A stretch of DNA of 64,000 nt, from the NCBI RefSeq assembly GCF_023500045.1, contig NZ_JAMCOF010000009.1, positions 1 to 64,000 of the forward strand, given 5' to 3'. Both the position numbers and the translations under genes were made by a program. Of the stretch, positions 1 through 11,166 are shown one piece after another (position 1 is the stretch's first letter; every line of letters begins with the position of its first letter). The notes below the pieces were generated by a model. It worked only from the letters and a program-made list of their open reading frames with translations. It had not been told where the DNA came from and did no database searches. The DNA comes from Bartonella bilalgolemi (GTDB lineage: Bacteria; Pseudomonadota; Alphaproteobacteria; Rhizobiales; Rhizobiaceae).

Positions 1-993
1 CTAAGAAATATTCTATAATTAATAGAAAAAAGCAATTTAATAATTATATTTAAAATTCTGTTTAGAATTATCATTATTCAGTATAGCTTTATGAAGATAA
101 ATCTATTTTTATTACTTTCTGGCTATTATATACATTAAAAATTCATATGATGATGTAGTTTATATTCATGTTAAGATTTAGCAATTTTAGTTATTCTCTT
201 GAGATTATATATTTTTAATTAGAAAGAAATCAAAAATTGAAGATAATTATGGCACTGATATAATTTATATTTGATTTGAGAATTATTCTGTAAAACTCAA
301 TAGGTTGCCCATTTTTAAGATGTTTACTGATTAGAGATATTTGATGTAACAGTAGAAATAGACTTAGGCGCTCAGACCTATTTGTTAACTAATATAAGAC
401 TTTATAGTGATTAATATATAAGTATAAGCTGACTTATTTAGATTAAATATTTTTTATAAATTGCTTTATAATATCTAATTTATATAAAGTAATTAAAAAT
501 ATAAAAGTATTTTTTGGCATATATTCATTTATCTGTAATAATTTTTATTAAAAATCCTTTTTTTTCTAAGGTTTTTTATATTGCAGATAAATTACATAAG
601 GTGATTTTTGCTATTTTATTAAGAAAAATATATTGTTTATTATCAATTATAATTTATATTGATTGATAAAATAAGATTTTATATCATATTTAATTGAATA
701 TAAAGTCAAATGATACAATAATCACTTCTTTTACTAACTTAGTTATAAATATTCTTATCATAAAATTACAAGGTATATATAACATTTTATTTTTTAATTT
801 ATCAGCAGTTATCTTTATACATGAGCGTTTATAATTATCGTAATGAGTATTACTATCGACATGATCAATGAGAGTTGAAATTAGGATAAATTGAATGATA
901 CAAGTTACTATAGAGATGGTTAATATAAAAGTTTTTTATAAGCTAATCAAAATTCAGGTATCAAATTTTGTATAATTTAAAGGGAGATATTCT
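1..993. other. AT-rich stretch without recognisable genes
   Basis: Nearly 1 kb of very AT-rich sequence with no open frame of useful length on either strand, no tRNA-like fold and no protein-like stretch that I could recognise. It lies downstream of glpD. It is probably decayed intergenic DNA, but a short RNA gene cannot be excluded by eye. Confidence 0.6.
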
Positions 994-2514
994 TTATCCA
1001 TTTTCTTTTTCGTTTTTTATATAGTTAGCAAGAGCATCAGTTTCTTGTTTAGTAAAAAAAAGGCCAAGTTTTGAACGGCGCCATAATATATCTTCACATG
1101 TTTTTGCCCATTCTTTTTCCATTAACCATTTTACTTCTATTTCATAAAGCCCATGTCCAAAATATTTTCCTTTATCCATATTCCCATTCGCAAATATTAT
1201 AAATGTCTCTAAGCCATAGGAACGAGCGAGTCTACGGCAAGTAAAAGCATCTAAATCTGGAAGTAAAACAGAAATTCTCTTTTCAATCAGATCTAATCTA
1301 TTATATGGAAAATCACCTCCAGGGAGCACAGAATTCATTGTCCATGGTCCTTTCTTAGGACCAAGCGCTTTTTCAATAAATTTCATTACATCTTCAGCCA
1401 ATATGCGATAAGTTGTTATTTTTCCACCATACAGATTAAGAATTTTGGGTGTATTTTCTATACCTATTTCTTTTAGGACATAATCACGGGTTATTTCTTG
1501 AGCTATTGAAGTACCATCATCATAAAGAGGACGAACACCCGAATAAGTCCATATAATGCTATCACGCAATATCGGTTGTGTGAAATATTCATTTGCTACT
1601 GCGCAAATATAATCGATTTCTTCATCACTAATAGATACATCAGTAGGATTACCTTGATAATCACAATCTGTTGTTCCGATTAATGTAAATTCTTCCTGAT
1701 ATGGAATAGCGAAAATAATACGATTATCATTATTTTGTAAAATATAAGCGCGGTTATGTATATCAAGTTTTGGAACCAAAATATGTGATCCTTTAACAAG
1801 CCGTGTAGATGGAAGTTCTGTAGAATTTAAAACATTTTCTAAAACATGATTAATCCAAGGACCAACCATATTTGCAATATAAGAAGCTGTAACGCAATAT
1901 TTTTTATCACTTAATTTATCATGAAGAGTAATAAGCCATTTGTTCTCTTTTATTGTTAAGGATAGAACTTCTGTTCGTACTTTTATATCAGCTCCCCATT
2001 TTTCTGCATCTCGTGCATTAGCAATGACCAAGCGAGCATCATCTACTATTGCATCAGAATATTCAAAACCCTTATGATATTTTGTTTTAAGAGGAGTACA
2101 AAAATTTTTTGAAAAATCAATCATTTTGGTACGCTGAAATATTTGATTCCAACCACCAAGATAATCATAAATAAAAAGTCCTAAACGTAATATCCAAGAA
2201 GACCGTAATTTTTTATGATAAGGTAGGATAAAGCGTAAAGGATGTACAATGTGCGGAGCCATACGCCAAATAATTTCGCGTTCTTTCAATGCTTTACGAA
2301 CTAATCTGAATTCATAGTGTTCAAGATAACGAAGACCACCATGAATAAGCTTTGTTGATGCACTCGATGTACCCGATGCGAGATCATTCATTTCAGCTAA
2401 TCCAACACTAAACCCACGACCAGCTGCATCTCTGGCTACTCCGCATCCATTTATTCCACCGCCAATAATAAATAGATCATAATGCGTAGTGGCTTTCATT
2501 GTTTTTTCTTTCAT
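994..2514 (-). CDS. glpD: Aerobic glycerol-3-phosphate dehydrogenase (FAD)
   Basis: A 506-residue protein that oxidises sn-glycerol 3-phosphate to dihydroxyacetone phosphate and passes electrons to quinone at the inner membrane. The N-terminus has the FAD-binding dinucleotide fold (FIIGGGINGCGVARDAAGRG, about residues 15-34), followed by the family stretch SGTSSASTKLIHGGLRYLE. Length is normal for GlpD. The C-terminal part (YGLE, then an EVKWLMEKEWA segment) fits the GlpD C-terminal domain. The start is either the ATG at 2514 or the ATG five codons later at 2499; neither has a strong Shine-Dalgarno sequence. It is divergent from the dsbA-like gene. No glpF, glpK or glpR lies beside it in this window. 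Confidence 0.93.
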   Translation of the reverse strand: MKEKTMKATTHYDLFIIGGGINGCGVARDAAGRGFSVGLAEMNDLASGTSSASTKLIHGGLRYLEHYEFRLVRKALKEREIIWRMAPHIVHPLRFILPYHKKLRSSWILRLGLFIYDYLGGWNQIFQRTKMIDFSKNFCTPLKTKYHKGFEYSDAIVDDARLVIANARDAEKWGADIKVRTEVLSLTIKENKWLITLHDKLSDKKYCVTASYIANMVGPWINHVLENVLNSTELPSTRLVKGSHILVPKLDIHNRAYILQNNDNRIIFAIPYQEEFTLIGTTDCDYQGNPTDVSISDEEIDYICAVANEYFTQPILRDSIIWTYSGVRPLYDDGTSIAQEITRDYVLKEIGIENTPKILNLYGGKITTYRILAEDVMKFIEKALGPKKGPWTMNSVLPGGDFPYNRLDLIEKRISVLLPDLDAFTCRRLARSYGLETFIIFANGNMDKGKYFGHGLYEIEVKWLMEKEWAKTCEDILWRRSKLGLFFTKQETDALANYIKNEKENG

Positions 2515-2768
2515 ATTTTAAGTTGGCTTTACAGGAGTTAATGGTGTCAATATTTGAGCGGTTAAGATAAGTGTTTTATATCAAATATTGGCATATTTCT
2601 TTTAATAAAAAAATATGCATGAAAATATTCTATATATTAGATAATAGAAAACAGGCTATCTTCATAATTTGCTAAATTATAATATATAATTTAAATGGTT
2701 TGTTGCATAAATATGATACTTGATCATATAAGTTTATAAACACTTAAGCTAAATACAAAGACAGATAA

Positions 2769-3638
2769 ATGATCGATCGAGCTCAATATTTTAAATTACC
2801 ATTCATGAAATTTTTTTTAATAGCCATCATATTGAGTGTTTTTACGTATTCATTTTTATCATATGCGCAAACAAAAAAACAAATGTCAAATCATCTGACT
2901 ATAGAAAATCTTAAAATACAACTTCTGGAAGATCCTGCTTTTTTATCGAAGCTTAGCGAGAAAAACACAAAAAACATCAATGATGATTATATTCGACAGA
3001 TTATAAGAGACTATCTACTTAATAATCCGGAGATTATGATTGAAATGCAACTTATCCTTCAAGAAAAATTTGAGCAGCATCGTCAACAGGAAGCGCAAAA
3101 ACAAGCTAAAATTATTAAGTTATTAGAAAAGGAAATTTTTCAATCTCCTTATGATGCCGTTTTAGGAAATCCAAATGGCAAAATAGTGCTTGTTGAATTT
3201 TTTGATTACAATTGTAGGCATTGTAAACGTTCTTATTCAGATTTAATAAGCCTAACACAAGAATACTCAGATCTACGAATAGTTATCAAAGATTTACCAA
3301 TTTTAGGGCCTGATTCCATAGAGACACATATTATTGCTTATGTTTTTAGAAAGCTCTTTCCAGAGAAGTATTTTCAGTTTCATAAACAACTCTTAATGAG
3401 TCAAGGTCGTGCAAATGAAGCTAAGGCTATAAAAATAGCAGTTTCTTTAGGAGCAAATGAAAAAGAATTACGTAATGCAATGCAAAACTTAAACTTACGG
3501 AAATTCTTTCAAGAGAATATTCAAATTGCTTCTGACTTGAATATCACTGGTGCTCCCGCTTATATTATTGGAGATAAAATATTTATTGGAGCTGTGGAAA
3601 AAAATATTTTGCAAGCAGCGATAGAAAATGCACAATAA
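2769..3638 (+). CDS. Secreted DsbA-family thiol:disulfide oxidoreductase
   Basis: A 289-residue periplasmic thioredoxin-fold protein. A hydrophobic signal segment (MKFFLIAIILSVFTYSFLSYA) occupies about residues 13-33. A charged, probably helical region follows, then the DsbA-like domain with the redox motif CRHC at residues 149-152 in FFDYNCRHCKRS, and the cis-proline loop TGAPAY near residues 260-265. The layout (N-terminal helical region plus DsbA domain) resembles the Com1/BdbD-like group found in Rhizobiales and Coxiella. It probably makes or isomerises disulfides in exported proteins. The ATG at 2769 gives a 12-residue lead before the signal core; the inner ATG at 2805 is an alternative. 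Confidence 0.85.
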   Translation: MIDRAQYFKLPFMKFFLIAIILSVFTYSFLSYAQTKKQMSNHLTIENLKIQLLEDPAFLSKLSEKNTKNINDDYIRQIIRDYLLNNPEIMIEMQLILQEKFEQHRQQEAQKQAKIIKLLEKEIFQSPYDAVLGNPNGKIVLVEFFDYNCRHCKRSYSDLISLTQEYSDLRIVIKDLPILGPDSIETHIIAYVFRKLFPEKYFQFHKQLLMSQGRANEAKAIKIAVSLGANEKELRNAMQNLNLRKFFQENIQIASDLNITGAPAYIIGDKIFIGAVEKNILQAAIENAQ

Positions 3639-3856
3639 ACTTTTCTTTACTCGATTAGATTGTTGAAAAATACATCAATGTATTGATTCTTTGATTTTTT
3701 TGTTAACAGATTTATAAATGTGGATTTGTATCACAGATTAATTTAATTACAATGTGCACATAATAATTAGGGGAAGTTTCATTAAAATTTAAAAAATATT
3801 TAGTCATAAGGATAGTAAGTACTAGCAATTTTATCGGTCAAGGAGTTAGGAATAAA

Positions 3857-4339
3857 ATGGCAACAAAAAAAACAGATATTAACCAATATACTGGGATTGA
3901 TACAGCAATTATCCGCGACCTTGCTGAAATTTTGAATGATACAAATTTGACCAATATTGAAATTGAACAAGGTGGGTTTCGAATTTGTGTAGCGCGCCAA
4001 AAGACTTCTTCTTCTGAGCAAACAGTTTATGTACCTATTTCTGACTCTACAGTAGTTCCTTCTTCACTTGCAACAACTGAAGATTCTACAAAAAAAGAGA
4101 AATCAAAAAATGAGATAGTATCTCCAATGGTTGGTACAGCATATCTTGCTCCTGCACCAGGTACGCAACCTTTTGTAAAAGTAGGGCAAAATGTTTCTAA
4201 AGGTCAAACCTTACTGATTATTGAAGCGATGAAAACTATGAATCAAATTTCATCACCGCGTGCAGGTACTGTGACTGCTATTTTAGTTAAAGATGGTCAA
4301 CCAGTTGAATTTGATGAACCACTTATTATAGTTGAATAA
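3857..4339 (+). CDS. accB: Biotin carboxyl carrier protein of acetyl-CoA carboxylase
   Basis: A 160-residue carrier that holds biotin between the carboxylase and transferase steps of malonyl-CoA synthesis. The N-terminal part (about 1-50) resembles the AccB oligomerisation region. A Ser/Thr/Glu-rich linker (about 50-85) leads to the biotinyl domain ([14 protein letters not shown]), with the biotin-accepting lysine at K126 in EAMKTMNQ. A good ribosome site (AGGAGTTAGGA) sits just before the ATG at 3857. The accC start follows 15 bases after the stop, so the two form an operon. BirA, the enzyme that would biotinylate K126, is encoded near the other end of this window. Confidence 0.96.
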   Translation: MATKKTDINQYTGIDTAIIRDLAEILNDTNLTNIEIEQGGFRICVARQKTSSSEQTVYVPISDSTVVPSSLATTEDSTKKEKSKNEIVSPMVGTAYLAPAPGTQPFVKVGQNVSKGQTLLIIEAMKTMNQISSPRAGTVTAILVKDGQPVEFDEPLIIVE

Positions 4340-4354
4340 AGCGGAGGGATAGCT

Positions 4355-5713
4355 ATGATTCAAAAAATCCTCATTGCTAATCGAGGAGAAATTGCTCTTC
4401 GCATTCTGCGAGCGTGTAAAGAACTTGGAATTAAAACCGTAGCTATTCATTCCACTGCTGATGCTGATGCTATGCATGTTCGACTTGCTGATGAAAGTGT
4501 ATGTATTGGTCCTCCACAATCTCGCGATTCTTATTTAAATATTTATCAAATTATTTCGGCCTGTGAAATTACAGGAGCGGATGCTGTTCATCCAGGTTAT
4601 GGATTTCTCTCTGAAAATGCAAAGTTTGCAGATGTATTGGAAGCTCATAATATTACATTTATCGGTCCAACAGCAGCGCATATTCGTATTATGGGTGATA
4701 AAATAGAAGCTAAAAAAACTGCTAAGAACCTTGGTATCCCAGTCGTACCAGGCTCTAATGAGGCTATAGTTGAAGAAAAAGAGGCTTTACGCATTGCTAA
4801 TGAAATTGGCTATCCAGTTATTATTAAAGCTTCTGCAGGTGGTGGTGGACGCGGTATGAAAGTTGTTCATTCTGAACAAAAACTTTTAACAGCTCTCAAA
4901 ACAGCACGTTCAGAAGCTAATGCTGCTTTTAATGATGATTCAGTTTATATTGAAAAATATCTAGAAAAACCACGTCATATTGAAATTCAGGTCATAGGTG
5001 ATGGAGCTGGTAATGCTATACACTTAGGAGAGCGTGATTGTTCACTTCAACGGCGCCACCAAAAAGTATGGGAAGAAGCGAATTCACCTGTACTTAATGA
5101 AATTGAGCGGAAAAAAATTGGTAATATTGTTGCAAATGCCTGTGCGAAACTTCGATATCGTGGGGCGGGTACCATTGAATTTCTTTACGAAAATGGTGAA
5201 TTCTATTTTATTGAGATGAATACTCGTTTACAAGTTGAACATCCTGTAACTGAAGCAATTACAGGTATAGATTTGGTTCATGAACAAATTCATATTGCAT
5301 CTGGTTTAGGGCTTTCAGTTACCCAAAAAGATATCCATTTTTCTGGTCATGCCATTGAATGCCGTATTAATGCTGAAGACCCAATTAATTTTATACCATC
5401 TCCAGGACTTATTACCCATTTTCATACACCTGGGGGATTAGGAGTTCGTGTTGATTCAGGTGCTTATTCAGGTTACCGTATTCCTCCCTATTACGATAGC
5501 TTAATCGGAAAACTGATTGTTCATGGTCGTACACGTTTGGAATGTATGATGCGTTTACGGCGTGCTTTAAGTGAGTTTGTGGTTGATGGTATCAAAACTA
5601 CATTACCTTTATTTTGTGATCTTATTGACAATCAAGATATTGCTAATGGTAACTATGATATACATTGGTTAGAAAAATATCTTTCAAATAAGTTAGTTTC
5701 TTCCGATTTATAA
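4355..5713 (+). CDS. accC: Biotin carboxylase subunit of acetyl-CoA carboxylase
   Basis: A 452-residue ATP-grasp enzyme that carboxylates the biotin on AccB using ATP and bicarbonate. The N-terminal biotin-carboxylase domain starts [19 protein letters not shown]. The ATP-binding glycine-rich loop ([14 protein letters not shown]) is near residue 160. The catalytic stretch [20 protein letters not shown] is near residues 223-243, and [13 protein letters not shown] near 288-300. Length is typical of a free-standing AccC. The ribosome site GGAGGG precedes the ATG. It is co-transcribed with accB. The accA and accD transferase genes are not in the window. Confidence 0.97.
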   Translation: MIQKILIANRGEIALRILRACKELGIKTVAIHSTADADAMHVRLADESVCIGPPQSRDSYLNIYQIISACEITGADAVHPGYGFLSENAKFADVLEAHNITFIGPTAAHIRIMGDKIEAKKTAKNLGIPVVPGSNEAIVEEKEALRIANEIGYPVIIKASAGGGGRGMKVVHSEQKLLTALKTARSEANAAFNDDSVYIEKYLEKPRHIEIQVIGDGAGNAIHLGERDCSLQRRHQKVWEEANSPVLNEIERKKIGNIVANACAKLRYRGAGTIEFLYENGEFYFIEMNTRLQVEHPVTEAITGIDLVHEQIHIASGLGLSVTQKDIHFSGHAIECRINAEDPINFIPSPGLITHFHTPGGLGVRVDSGAYSGYRIPPYYDSLIGKLIVHGRTRLECMMRLRRALSEFVVDGIKTTLPLFCDLIDNQDIANGNYDIHWLEKYLSNKLVSSDL

Positions 5714-5876
5714 ATAGTAAGTTTATATGTAATACTTGTTTATCAATACAAATATATTAATCAATAAAACATCCAACTAATTTGACTGAGGTATATATAT
5801 ATCTTATAATATATAAATGACGTGCATCATTTTTTATTTGCCTTTTTGTGAGTTTATGCTATTTCCAATATAGTAT

Positions 5877-5949
<73 letters not shown>

Positions 5950-7493
5950 CCGTTTTGTGCATTTAATATGTTAAAATATATAGATTTTCTTTAAATTTCT
6001 GTTTTTAAGACCATCTTTTAGGCTATCTTTTGCGATTTATACGGTTTTACTTAGTTTGTTCTTATTTGTTCTATATTTTTCTTTGGGTTGAATGCTAGGG
6101 TTTCTTTTTTCATTTCATTATTCTATTTAACCTATATGGTTCTGGAAATACCCTTTGAAGCACCTAATTATGAAGTATTGTTTTGAATACATTAAAAGGT
6201 CGTGCGTACTCATGTGTCGTTATATATCTACCATTTATCGTCAAATATTATTTCATTACTCGTTCTATTTATAGATTATGTAAATGGAGCGAGGCTTAGG
6301 AAACATCTGCATAATGTGAAGAGAATTTGATTAAATTTTTTTCATATTTTGTCTATTTTTTCTAAAAATACTTCGATATTTTTATTTATATGTTCAATTT
6401 ATTTATCATAATGTTAAATGAGATAAATTTTGATACCTAAAGCGATAATTAATAAGTGAAGTGTAAGCTTAAAGATCAAAAATTATATTATTTTCATACT
6501 GTAAGTATCATTTAAAGAGTGAATTTGAAAAGTATATTTAGATTTAGTTTTGCTATTTATAAAGGAGTATAGATGAACTATTAGCTTTGGTATTTGATTT
6601 CTATTAATTTATGACTTTTAATAAGATTACCTGGAGATGTTGTGAAATGAAGAAGGATATCAAAAAAATAAAATGTGTGAATTGATTGTTCAAGAGATTT
6701 TTCAAATGGCTGAAAATTGATATTCCATGGAAAAGTATTTAAGCTTTAGAATTCCTGGTTTTCTTGTTCAAAAGGTGTATGGTAAGGTTGCATTGAATTA
6801 ATTTTGCAGCTTTAGCAGTAATTTTAATATCCCTGTAAGCTTTAATTTTTTATGTCAGTATTAACAGTAGTTTACTTTGGTAGCTAATTAGCCTGAATTC
6901 TTATTCAGAGTAATTTTCCTGTTACATTATTAGAGATATTTAAAGTATTTCAGCCTTTTAATCATCATAATGACGGTTTTAATTTTTGTATTTTAGGGTT
7001 TTTCCTATCGTGTTAGTAAAGCACATGCACAAGTGATATTGGTATGGTCGTGTTCTTTATACAAAGACAATTATATCATGTTATTAGATATATCAATTTA
7101 TAGATGTTTTTAAAAAAGTTAGATTAATTATATTAAAATAGTATTCTCAATTTTTACTTACAAAATCTTATAAATTAAGAAGTATTTTTAAATATTAAAT
7201 ATTTTATAAAATAATATTGAATTTTACTATTTAAGATATATTAGTTGATTAATTAGAAAAACTAGAAATGCTAATGTATACAGATTCAAAAATTATTTTA
7301 GAAAGAAAGGCAGATAATCAAATAAGCAGTTGTATCTCTTTGTTAATTATTAGAAAGAATTTAAACAATTAAAAGGTTTATAAATATAGAATGCATTTTT
7401 ATTTTCTTAAAAATGAGAGAGAATAAAATATCTATATGAGGAGATAGAACGAGGAGGTTATTTGTTTACTTAATAGGATAATAATAGAGATAT
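5950..7493. other. 1.5 kb gene desert between tRNA-Thr and dusA
   Basis: No intact frame of useful length occurs on either strand. The DNA is AT-rich with scattered stops, and I could not assemble a recognisable protein by joining frames. A tRNA 3' end is a common integration point for phages and islands, but I saw no second copy of the tRNA-Thr 3' end that would mark an attachment-site repeat. It most likely represents old decayed coding sequence. Confidence 0.55.
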
Positions 7494-8489
7494 ATGAATA
7501 GTACTCCTATAACATTTTATCATTCTCCACCATTGGTAAAATTTGCTGTAGCGCCAATGTTGGGTTGGACAGATCGGCATTGCAGATTTTTTTATCGTCT
7601 TTTGACGAAAAAGGCATTACTTTATACTGAAATGTTCGTAGCTGATACTGTGATTCATGGCATCCGTAAAAAATTATTGGCTTTCAGTGATGAAGAACAT
7701 CCAATTGCATTACAATTAGGAGGATCAGATCCAAAAAAATTAGCAGAAGCTGCACGTATTGCCGAAGACTTTGGTTATGACGAAATTAACTTAAATGTTG
7801 GTTGTCCATCAGATCGTGTTCAGGCAGGTGTATTTGGTGCTTGTTTAATGTTACATCCTGATGTTGTAGCGCAGGCTGTAGAAGCGATGAAACGAACTGT
7901 TACTATAGCTGTGACTGTTAAATGTCGTATTGGTGTAGATGATCAGGATGAAGAATTGGCTTTAGACTTTTTAGCTGATCGTGTGTGGAATGCAGGCTGT
8001 GATGCGCTATGGGTACATGCGCGTAAAGCGTGGTTAAAAGGATTAAGTCCAAAAGAAAACCGTGATATTCCACCACTTAATTATAAAAGGGTTTATAATT
8101 TAAAACGTAAATATGAAAATAATTTTATTGGATTAAATGGTGGGATAAAATCAATTAGTGAAATAAAAGAGCACTTAAGATTATGTGATGCTGCTATGGT
8201 TGGACGACAAGTTTATCATAATCCCATTTGGCTGTGCCTTATTGATTCTGAAATATATGGTGAACCGCAGAATAATCTTAGTGATCATGATCTTATTAAT
8301 GCTATGTGTGAGTATACTGCCAAACATATAGCTTCAGGAGGGCGTCTTTCTCACATTACACGTCATATGCTTGGTTTATTTCAAGGGCGTGATGGTGCAC
8401 GACGATGGCGACAAATATTATCACATAATGCAACAAAGATAGATGCCAATGTACATATTTTAAAAGAAGCTTTTGCCGCTATCAGTTAA
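7494..8489 (+). CDS. dusA: tRNA-dihydrouridine(20/20a) synthase DusA
   Basis: A 331-residue FMN- and NADPH-dependent enzyme that reduces uridine to dihydrouridine in the tRNA D loop. The N-terminal stretch FAVAPMLGWTDRHCRFFYR is typical of DusA. The proton-donor cysteine is C104 in NLNVGCPSDRVQ, followed by VTVKCRIGVDD and HARKAWLKGLSPKENRDIPP, which is the DusA rather than DusB/C signature. Length is normal. It stands alone, with a gene desert upstream and about 350 bases before cobT. Confidence 0.95.
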   Translation: MNSTPITFYHSPPLVKFAVAPMLGWTDRHCRFFYRLLTKKALLYTEMFVADTVIHGIRKKLLAFSDEEHPIALQLGGSDPKKLAEAARIAEDFGYDEINLNVGCPSDRVQAGVFGACLMLHPDVVAQAVEAMKRTVTIAVTVKCRIGVDDQDEELALDFLADRVWNAGCDALWVHARKAWLKGLSPKENRDIPPLNYKRVYNLKRKYENNFIGLNGGIKSISEIKEHLRLCDAAMVGRQVYHNPIWLCLIDSEIYGEPQNNLSDHDLINAMCEYTAKHIASGGRLSHITRHMLGLFQGRDGARRWRQILSHNATKIDANVHILKEAFAAIS

Positions 8490-8841
8490 GATAATTTGAT
8501 AAAAATTTTAATATTATATAATAAATTGTAATTTATGGGTAATTATTAAAAAATTGTGGTGTTTCGAGGAAGAGATAAATAAAGATCTTAATTGATTAGA
8601 GTTACGCTCTGTTAAAAGTTTAAAAAGATATGAAAGTTTACTGCAATAATTATATACAGCAAGATATTAGTTTAATATGTTACCTTTAAAGAGATTTTCA
8701 ATATTTTCTCTCTTATTATTCTAAATACTTATTAAGTAGTGCATCTTATATTTGTAGCATGAAAAAAAACAATAAATTATTTATATCCTATCTATAAAAG
8801 AAAGTTCTAATTATATATTGTAGATTCGAAAAGGTATTTTT
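8490..8841. other. Intergenic gap between dusA and cobT
   Basis: About 350 AT-rich bases with no open frame. I looked for a cobalamin riboswitch ahead of cobT and saw no recognisable B12 box or stable GC-bearing stems. Confidence 0.5.
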
Positions 8842-9831
8842 ATGATTGCTAGGCCATTTGATGACTTTCGTGCTTTATTAATAAATTTACCTGTTGCTGA
8901 TGAATTTACAATGACTTTAGCAAAAAAACGGCATGCACAATTAGTGAAAACAAAAGGTGCATTAGGAAAATTAGAAGATATTGCAGTTTGGTATGCGGGA
9001 TGGAGGAGCGAAGAAAAACCAATTATAATGAAACCTCTAGTTGCTGTTTTTTCTGGTAATCATGGGGTTACTGATGAGGGTGTTACGCCATTTCCACGAT
9101 CTATGACACAACAGATGGTACAAAATTTTACAACAGGTTGTGCTGCTATCAATCAGATTTGTGTAGCTTATGATCTTGGATTGAAAATATATGATTTAGC
9201 ATTAGAATATCCAACAATGAATATTACAAAAGACGCTGCAATGGATGAGCGTAGTGCAGCTGCAACAATGGCATTTGGAATGGAAGCAATTGCCGGAGGA
9301 ACAGATCTCTTGTGTATTGGGGAAATGGGAATTGGCAATACGACTATAGCTTCAGCTTTATGTCTTGCTTTATTTGGTGGAGAAGCTGAGGAATGGGTAG
9401 GATCTGGCATGGGAGCTGTAGGAGAATTTTATCAGCGCAAGGTCATGGCTGTAAAAACAGCAATCTCTTTACATAAGAATTATTTTAATGATCCTTTTGA
9501 AATTATGCGCCGCTTAGGAGGGCGTGAGATTGCTGCTATGGTAGGGGCTATTTTAGCTGCAAGAATGGAAAAAATTCCAGTTATTTTAGATGGATTTGTA
9601 GCAACAGCGGCAGCAGCAGTGCTGTATAAAATGAATCCAACTTCTCTTGATCATACACTCGTTGGCCATGTTTCTTCTGAAGCAGCTCATCGTAAACTTT
9701 TAGAAAAAATTGGGAAAAAACCACTTTTGGATTTAGAGATGTGTCTTGGTGAAGGAACAGGTGCAGCTATAGCAGCTGGTGTTGTTAAGGCAGCCGTCTT
9801 AGTTCATGCGCAAATGGGAATGTCTGAGTAG
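8842..9831 (+). CDS. cobT: Nicotinate-nucleotide--dimethylbenzimidazole phosphoribosyltransferase
   Basis: A 329-residue enzyme that makes alpha-ribazole phosphate, the activated lower ligand of cobalamin, from nicotinate mononucleotide and dimethylbenzimidazole. Recognisable parts are AVFSGNHGVTDEGVTPFP near residue 70, GEMGIGNTTIASAL near 160, and the C-terminal CLGEGTGAA, whose E304 matches the catalytic glutamate of Salmonella CobT. Length is about 20 residues shorter than many CobT proteins. No other cobalamin gene is nearby, which suggests a salvage role or a scattered pathway. Confidence 0.93.
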   Translation: MIARPFDDFRALLINLPVADEFTMTLAKKRHAQLVKTKGALGKLEDIAVWYAGWRSEEKPIIMKPLVAVFSGNHGVTDEGVTPFPRSMTQQMVQNFTTGCAAINQICVAYDLGLKIYDLALEYPTMNITKDAAMDERSAAATMAFGMEAIAGGTDLLCIGEMGIGNTTIASALCLALFGGEAEEWVGSGMGAVGEFYQRKVMAVKTAISLHKNYFNDPFEIMRRLGGREIAAMVGAILAARMEKIPVILDGFVATAAAAVLYKMNPTSLDHTLVGHVSSEAAHRKLLEKIGKKPLLDLEMCLGEGTGAAIAAGVVKAAVLVHAQMGMSE

Positions 9832-10482
9832 AAAAATTTAATATTAAAAAGTGAAAATATAATCATAAATATTTAAAAACTTTAAAAATATAATTTTCTA
9901 GAAAATAAAAAACTTTATCAAATTATAAAATTTAAGCTTCCTAAAATCATTCATTTTTTCGCATAAAGAGGTATTTGGGTTTTGTAATTTTAAAAAATCG
10001 GTATCCTATATTATTTTTCAGTTGAAAAAAAGCATATCATGAATGAATTACAAATTTTCATAATATCTAAATTTAGAACGCGTAAGTTGGAGTCTTTAGT
10101 GATTACTAATCATTTCAATATATTCTAGATATATTGGCTTTACTAGTGGCTTCTAATGTAACCAGATATTATCTTATAGGTTGTAAATTTAAAATCTTCT
10201 TTTAGTGAATTCATATTTAAAATTAGATGTTATTTCAATTAATTATAATAATAGCATTTTAACTAAGTAGAGTTTTTATTAACAATTTCAGTGAGATATT
10301 GAGTGCTACAACATATCAGATAAAGAATCCTGCTGTTTATGCATAGTGGTTCGATCTTATAGTAAAAGCTATCGTGATTAATCCATTATATTTGACATTG
10401 ATAATCTCTTATATTGTTCACGTGGAGCTATAAACTTTATTAAAGTTAGCTAGTTTGATAAAAAATTGATATAATATCAAAT
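9832..10482. other. Intergenic gap between cobT and the UDG-like gene
   Basis: About 650 AT-rich bases between two convergent genes, with frequent stops in all frames. I see no tRNA, no repeat and no convincing terminator hairpin with a T run. It may be decayed sequence. Confidence 0.5.
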
Positions 10483-11118
10483 TCATAAGAATTTACGTAC
10501 TAAATAGCGGAGATATACAATAAGCTCATCATTAAACCATGGGTGTTTTTTTAACCAAAAAGTATTTCGCCATGATGGATGGGGTAAAGGCATAACATTA
10601 TATCCCCGGGGTTGACGTATGGATAAGATATTTTTCCAATCACTGACGGTTTCCGAGACAGTTTTATGTTGTAGGTTTGTGATATGCCATTTGTGTGCAT
10701 AACTTCCGATAGCAAGAACAAGTTTTATTTGTGGCATAGCTTGAAATACTTTTTCATGCCATATTTCTTTACATTCACTTCTTGGTGGCAAATCGGATTT
10801 ATTTTGGTCATAGCCAGGAAAACAAAATCCCATAGGAACAATAGCAAATAGGGATCTATTGTAAAATTCATCACTGGTTACGCCCAACCAATTACGTAAT
10901 CTTACGCCAGAACGATCATTAAAAGGGATAAAACTTTCATGCACACGCAATCCTGGTGCTTGGCCTGCAATTGCAATAGAAGCAATATTCGATAAATAGA
11001 CAACAGGTCTTGGTTCATGCGGAAGAGGAGGAAGATAATGTGGATGTTTGATACAAACACGACAAGAATGAATATCTTTTTCTAATTTGATAATATGATC
11101 ACATTGTTGTTTGTTCAT
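10483..11118 (-). CDS. Uracil-DNA glycosylase family protein
   Basis: A 211-residue protein of the uracil-DNA glycosylase superfamily. It has the motif GQAPGLRVHESFIPFNDRSG near residue 53, corresponding to the water-activating motif, and the C-terminal LPHPSWRN near residue 177, corresponding to the HPSP-like motif 2. An early Cys-rich stretch (CDHIIKLEKDIHSCRVC) resembles the start of Fe-S-type UDGs, but I cannot place four cluster cysteines with certainty. Activity on uracil is assumed from the family, not shown. It is transcribed in the same direction as the membrane nuclease gene 48 bases upstream, so the two may form a small nucleic-acid-processing unit. Confidence 0.8.
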   Translation of the reverse strand: MNKQQCDHIIKLEKDIHSCRVCIKHPHYLPPLPHEPRPVVYLSNIASIAIAGQAPGLRVHESFIPFNDRSGVRLRNWLGVTSDEFYNRSLFAIVPMGFCFPGYDQNKSDLPPRSECKEIWHEKVFQAMPQIKLVLAIGSYAHKWHITNLQHKTVSETVSDWKNILSIRQPRGYNVMPLPHPSWRNTFWLKKHPWFNDELIVYLRYLVRKFL

Positions 11119-11166
11119 GATAAATAAGAAATTAGAAAGATATTTTTATGGAGTAAAGAAATTACT

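Noticed and set aside
8490-8841. Cobalamin riboswitch ahead of cobT
   Set aside because: No B12 box or GC-bearing stem-loops are visible in the AT-rich leader.
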